DNA of 6,903 bases, from assembly GCA_900539175.1 (NCBI GenBank), contig UQAW01000126.1:1-6903 (forward strand). The letters run 5' to 3'. The notes under the pieces are model-generated. The model worked only from the letters and a program-made list of their open reading frames with translations. It was not told where the DNA came from and did no database searches. The position numbers and the translations under genes are program-made. Positions 6,658 to 6,903 of the stretch are shown here, in pieces; the stretch's first letter is position 1, and every line of letters begins with the position of its first letter. This DNA comes from an uncultured Lachnospiraceae bacterium. Lineage in GTDB: Bacteria > Bacillota > Clostridia > Lachnospirales > Lachnospiraceae.

Positions 6658-6806
6658 GTTGCAAAAATCATTGCACCAATCTGTACGTCCCAATTTGCGC
6701 CCTGTTGATGTGCGATTGAGTCATCGTAGCACCGCTACGCCTACCCAATCGCACACCGACAGAACACAAATTTGAACGTACATCTTGGTACAAGCATTTT
6801 TTCAAC
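6658..6806. repeat. Long imperfect inverted repeat, 73-base arms with a 3-base loop
   Basis: The left arm (6658-6730) and right arm (6734-6806) are reverse complements without a single gap, separated only by ACC. I count 56 Watson-Crick matches in 73 positions. The longest perfect blocks are 10 pairs (6709-6718 with 6746-6755), 7 pairs (6682-6688 with 6776-6782) and the 6-pair apex CGTAGC/GCTACG. AGAG at 6651-6654 and CTCT at 6810-6813 could extend it outward. Arms that keep exact length while drifting in sequence suggest pairing under selection rather than a recent duplication. Near the base, A5 (6663-6667) faces T6 (6797-6802), so on the + strand the hairpin is followed by a T-tract and might also slow transcription coming from nadK. 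Confidence 0.93.
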
Positions 6807-6808
6807 CC

Positions 6809-6844
6809 GCTCTCTTGCGTTCTCCCTAAGACGCTCAAGAAAGC
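6809..6844 (-). other. Hairpin within the candidate RNA
   Basis: On the - strand GCUUUCUUG (6844-6836) pairs with CAAGAGAGC (6817-6809), including one U.G pair. After a two-base AG bulge, CGU pairs with ACG around the loop CUUAGGGAGA (6830-6821). The stem starts two bases from the domain to its right and ends two bases from the long inverted repeat, so coaxial stacking is possible. Confidence 0.6.
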
Positions 6845-6846
6845 CT

Positions 6847-6903
6847 TTGCGCCTAAGTGTTCACAGCAAGTGGATCTTCGGGCGCACTCCGAAGTCAGCG
6901 CAA
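6847..6903 (-). other. Closed hairpin domain at the right edge
   Basis: On the - strand UUGCGC (6903-6898) pairs with GCGCAA (6852-6847), enclosing a perfect six-pair hairpin CUUCGG/CCGAAG (6894-6889 with 6881-6876, loop AGUGCGC) and a 23-base single-stranded stretch. The AGUG of the loop is complementary to CACU at two places in that stretch, so a pseudoknot is possible. The outer stem ends exactly at the window edge and may continue beyond it. Confidence 0.45.

Larger units (their letters stand above)
6591..6903 (-). ncRNA. Candidate structured RNA on the - strand, 5' end beyond the window
   Basis: The 348 bases after nadK contain no credible gene, but almost all of them fold as consecutive hairpins when read on the - strand. 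From the right edge these are a closed hairpin domain (6903-6847), a 12-pair hairpin (6844-6809), a 73-position stem (6806-6658) and a terminator hairpin with U6 (6646-6591). Linkers are 2, 2 and 11 bases. Three independent signs favour the - strand: the terminator T-tract is only on that strand, long-stem mismatches become G.U pairs there (8, versus 1 on the + strand), and the 6844-6809 stem also needs a U.G pair. The strand and an end near 6591 are therefore well argued, but transcription is not shown and no promoter is visible. I do not recognise the RNA family. Alternatives are the 3' UTR of a convergent gene or a MITE-like repeat. Confidence 0.5.

Noticed and set aside
6777..6805. Possible - strand promoter, TTGAAA followed 17 bases later by TGTACG.
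   Set aside because: The -10 match is poor and both elements lie inside the conserved long stem, so I do not call it a promoter.
6658..6806. CRISPR, attachment site or replication-origin reading of the palindrome.
   Set aside because: There are no regularly spaced direct repeats, no integrase and no iterons; the structure is one inverted repeat.
6668..6901. A - strand frame open for 77 codons from the right edge to TGA at 6670-6668.
   Set aside because: It has no early start codon (the only ATG is at codon 60), its translation is rich in Arg, Ser and Cys with no domain-like pattern, and its bases are explained by RNA stems. If the repeat is common in genomes it may be annotated as a spurious hypothetical protein. 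An edge-crossing gene is not fully excluded.

Overview
The window carries a compact run of housekeeping genes, all on the + strand, in the order nusB - xseA - xseB - ispA - dxs - tlyA - nadK. This order is typical of Clostridia. Together with protein features such as a short XseA of about 400 residues, GTG starts, AGGAG-type ribosome binding sites and moderate GC, it points to a Firmicute of the class Clostridia, most likely family Lachnospiraceae. The taxonomic call is inference from gene order and remembered family features, not from a search.

Layout. Positions 2-124 hold the 3' end of an unrecognised gene that reaches nusB. From 151 to 6555 the seven genes are packed with overlaps or gaps of at most 57 bases: a 1-base gap nusB/xseA, a 10-base gap xseA/xseB, an 11-base overlap xseB/ispA, 52 bases ispA/dxs, a 4-base ATGA overlap dxs/tlyA, and 57 bases tlyA/nadK. 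No terminator is visible inside the run, so it reads as one transcription unit. The two wider gaps each contain a 14-codon mini-ORF ending at the ribosome binding site or start codon of the next gene.

How the genes work together. NusB is a transcription antitermination factor. XseA and XseB are the two subunits of exonuclease VII. Dxs makes DXP, the entry metabolite of the MEP isoprenoid route, and IspA condenses C5 units into longer prenyl diphosphates. TlyA methylates rRNA, and NadK makes NADP. They are linked by conserved neighbourhood rather than one pathway, apart from ispA-dxs and xseA-xseB. IspA has His instead of Tyr at the classic chain-length position five residues before its first Asp-rich motif, so its product may be longer than C15.

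The surprising part is 6556-6903. Where argR and recN usually follow nadK in such operons there is no convincing gene. Instead there is a strongly structured block: an ungapped inverted repeat with 73-base arms and a 3-base loop, flanked by more hairpins, and an intrinsic-terminator-like hairpin with a U6 tract that works only on the - strand. Imperfections in the long stem are mostly G.U wobbles if the - strand is transcribed. I read this as a structured RNA, or a repeat element encoding one, transcribed towards nadK from beyond the right edge. Its 5' end is not in the window and I cannot assign it to a known RNA family.
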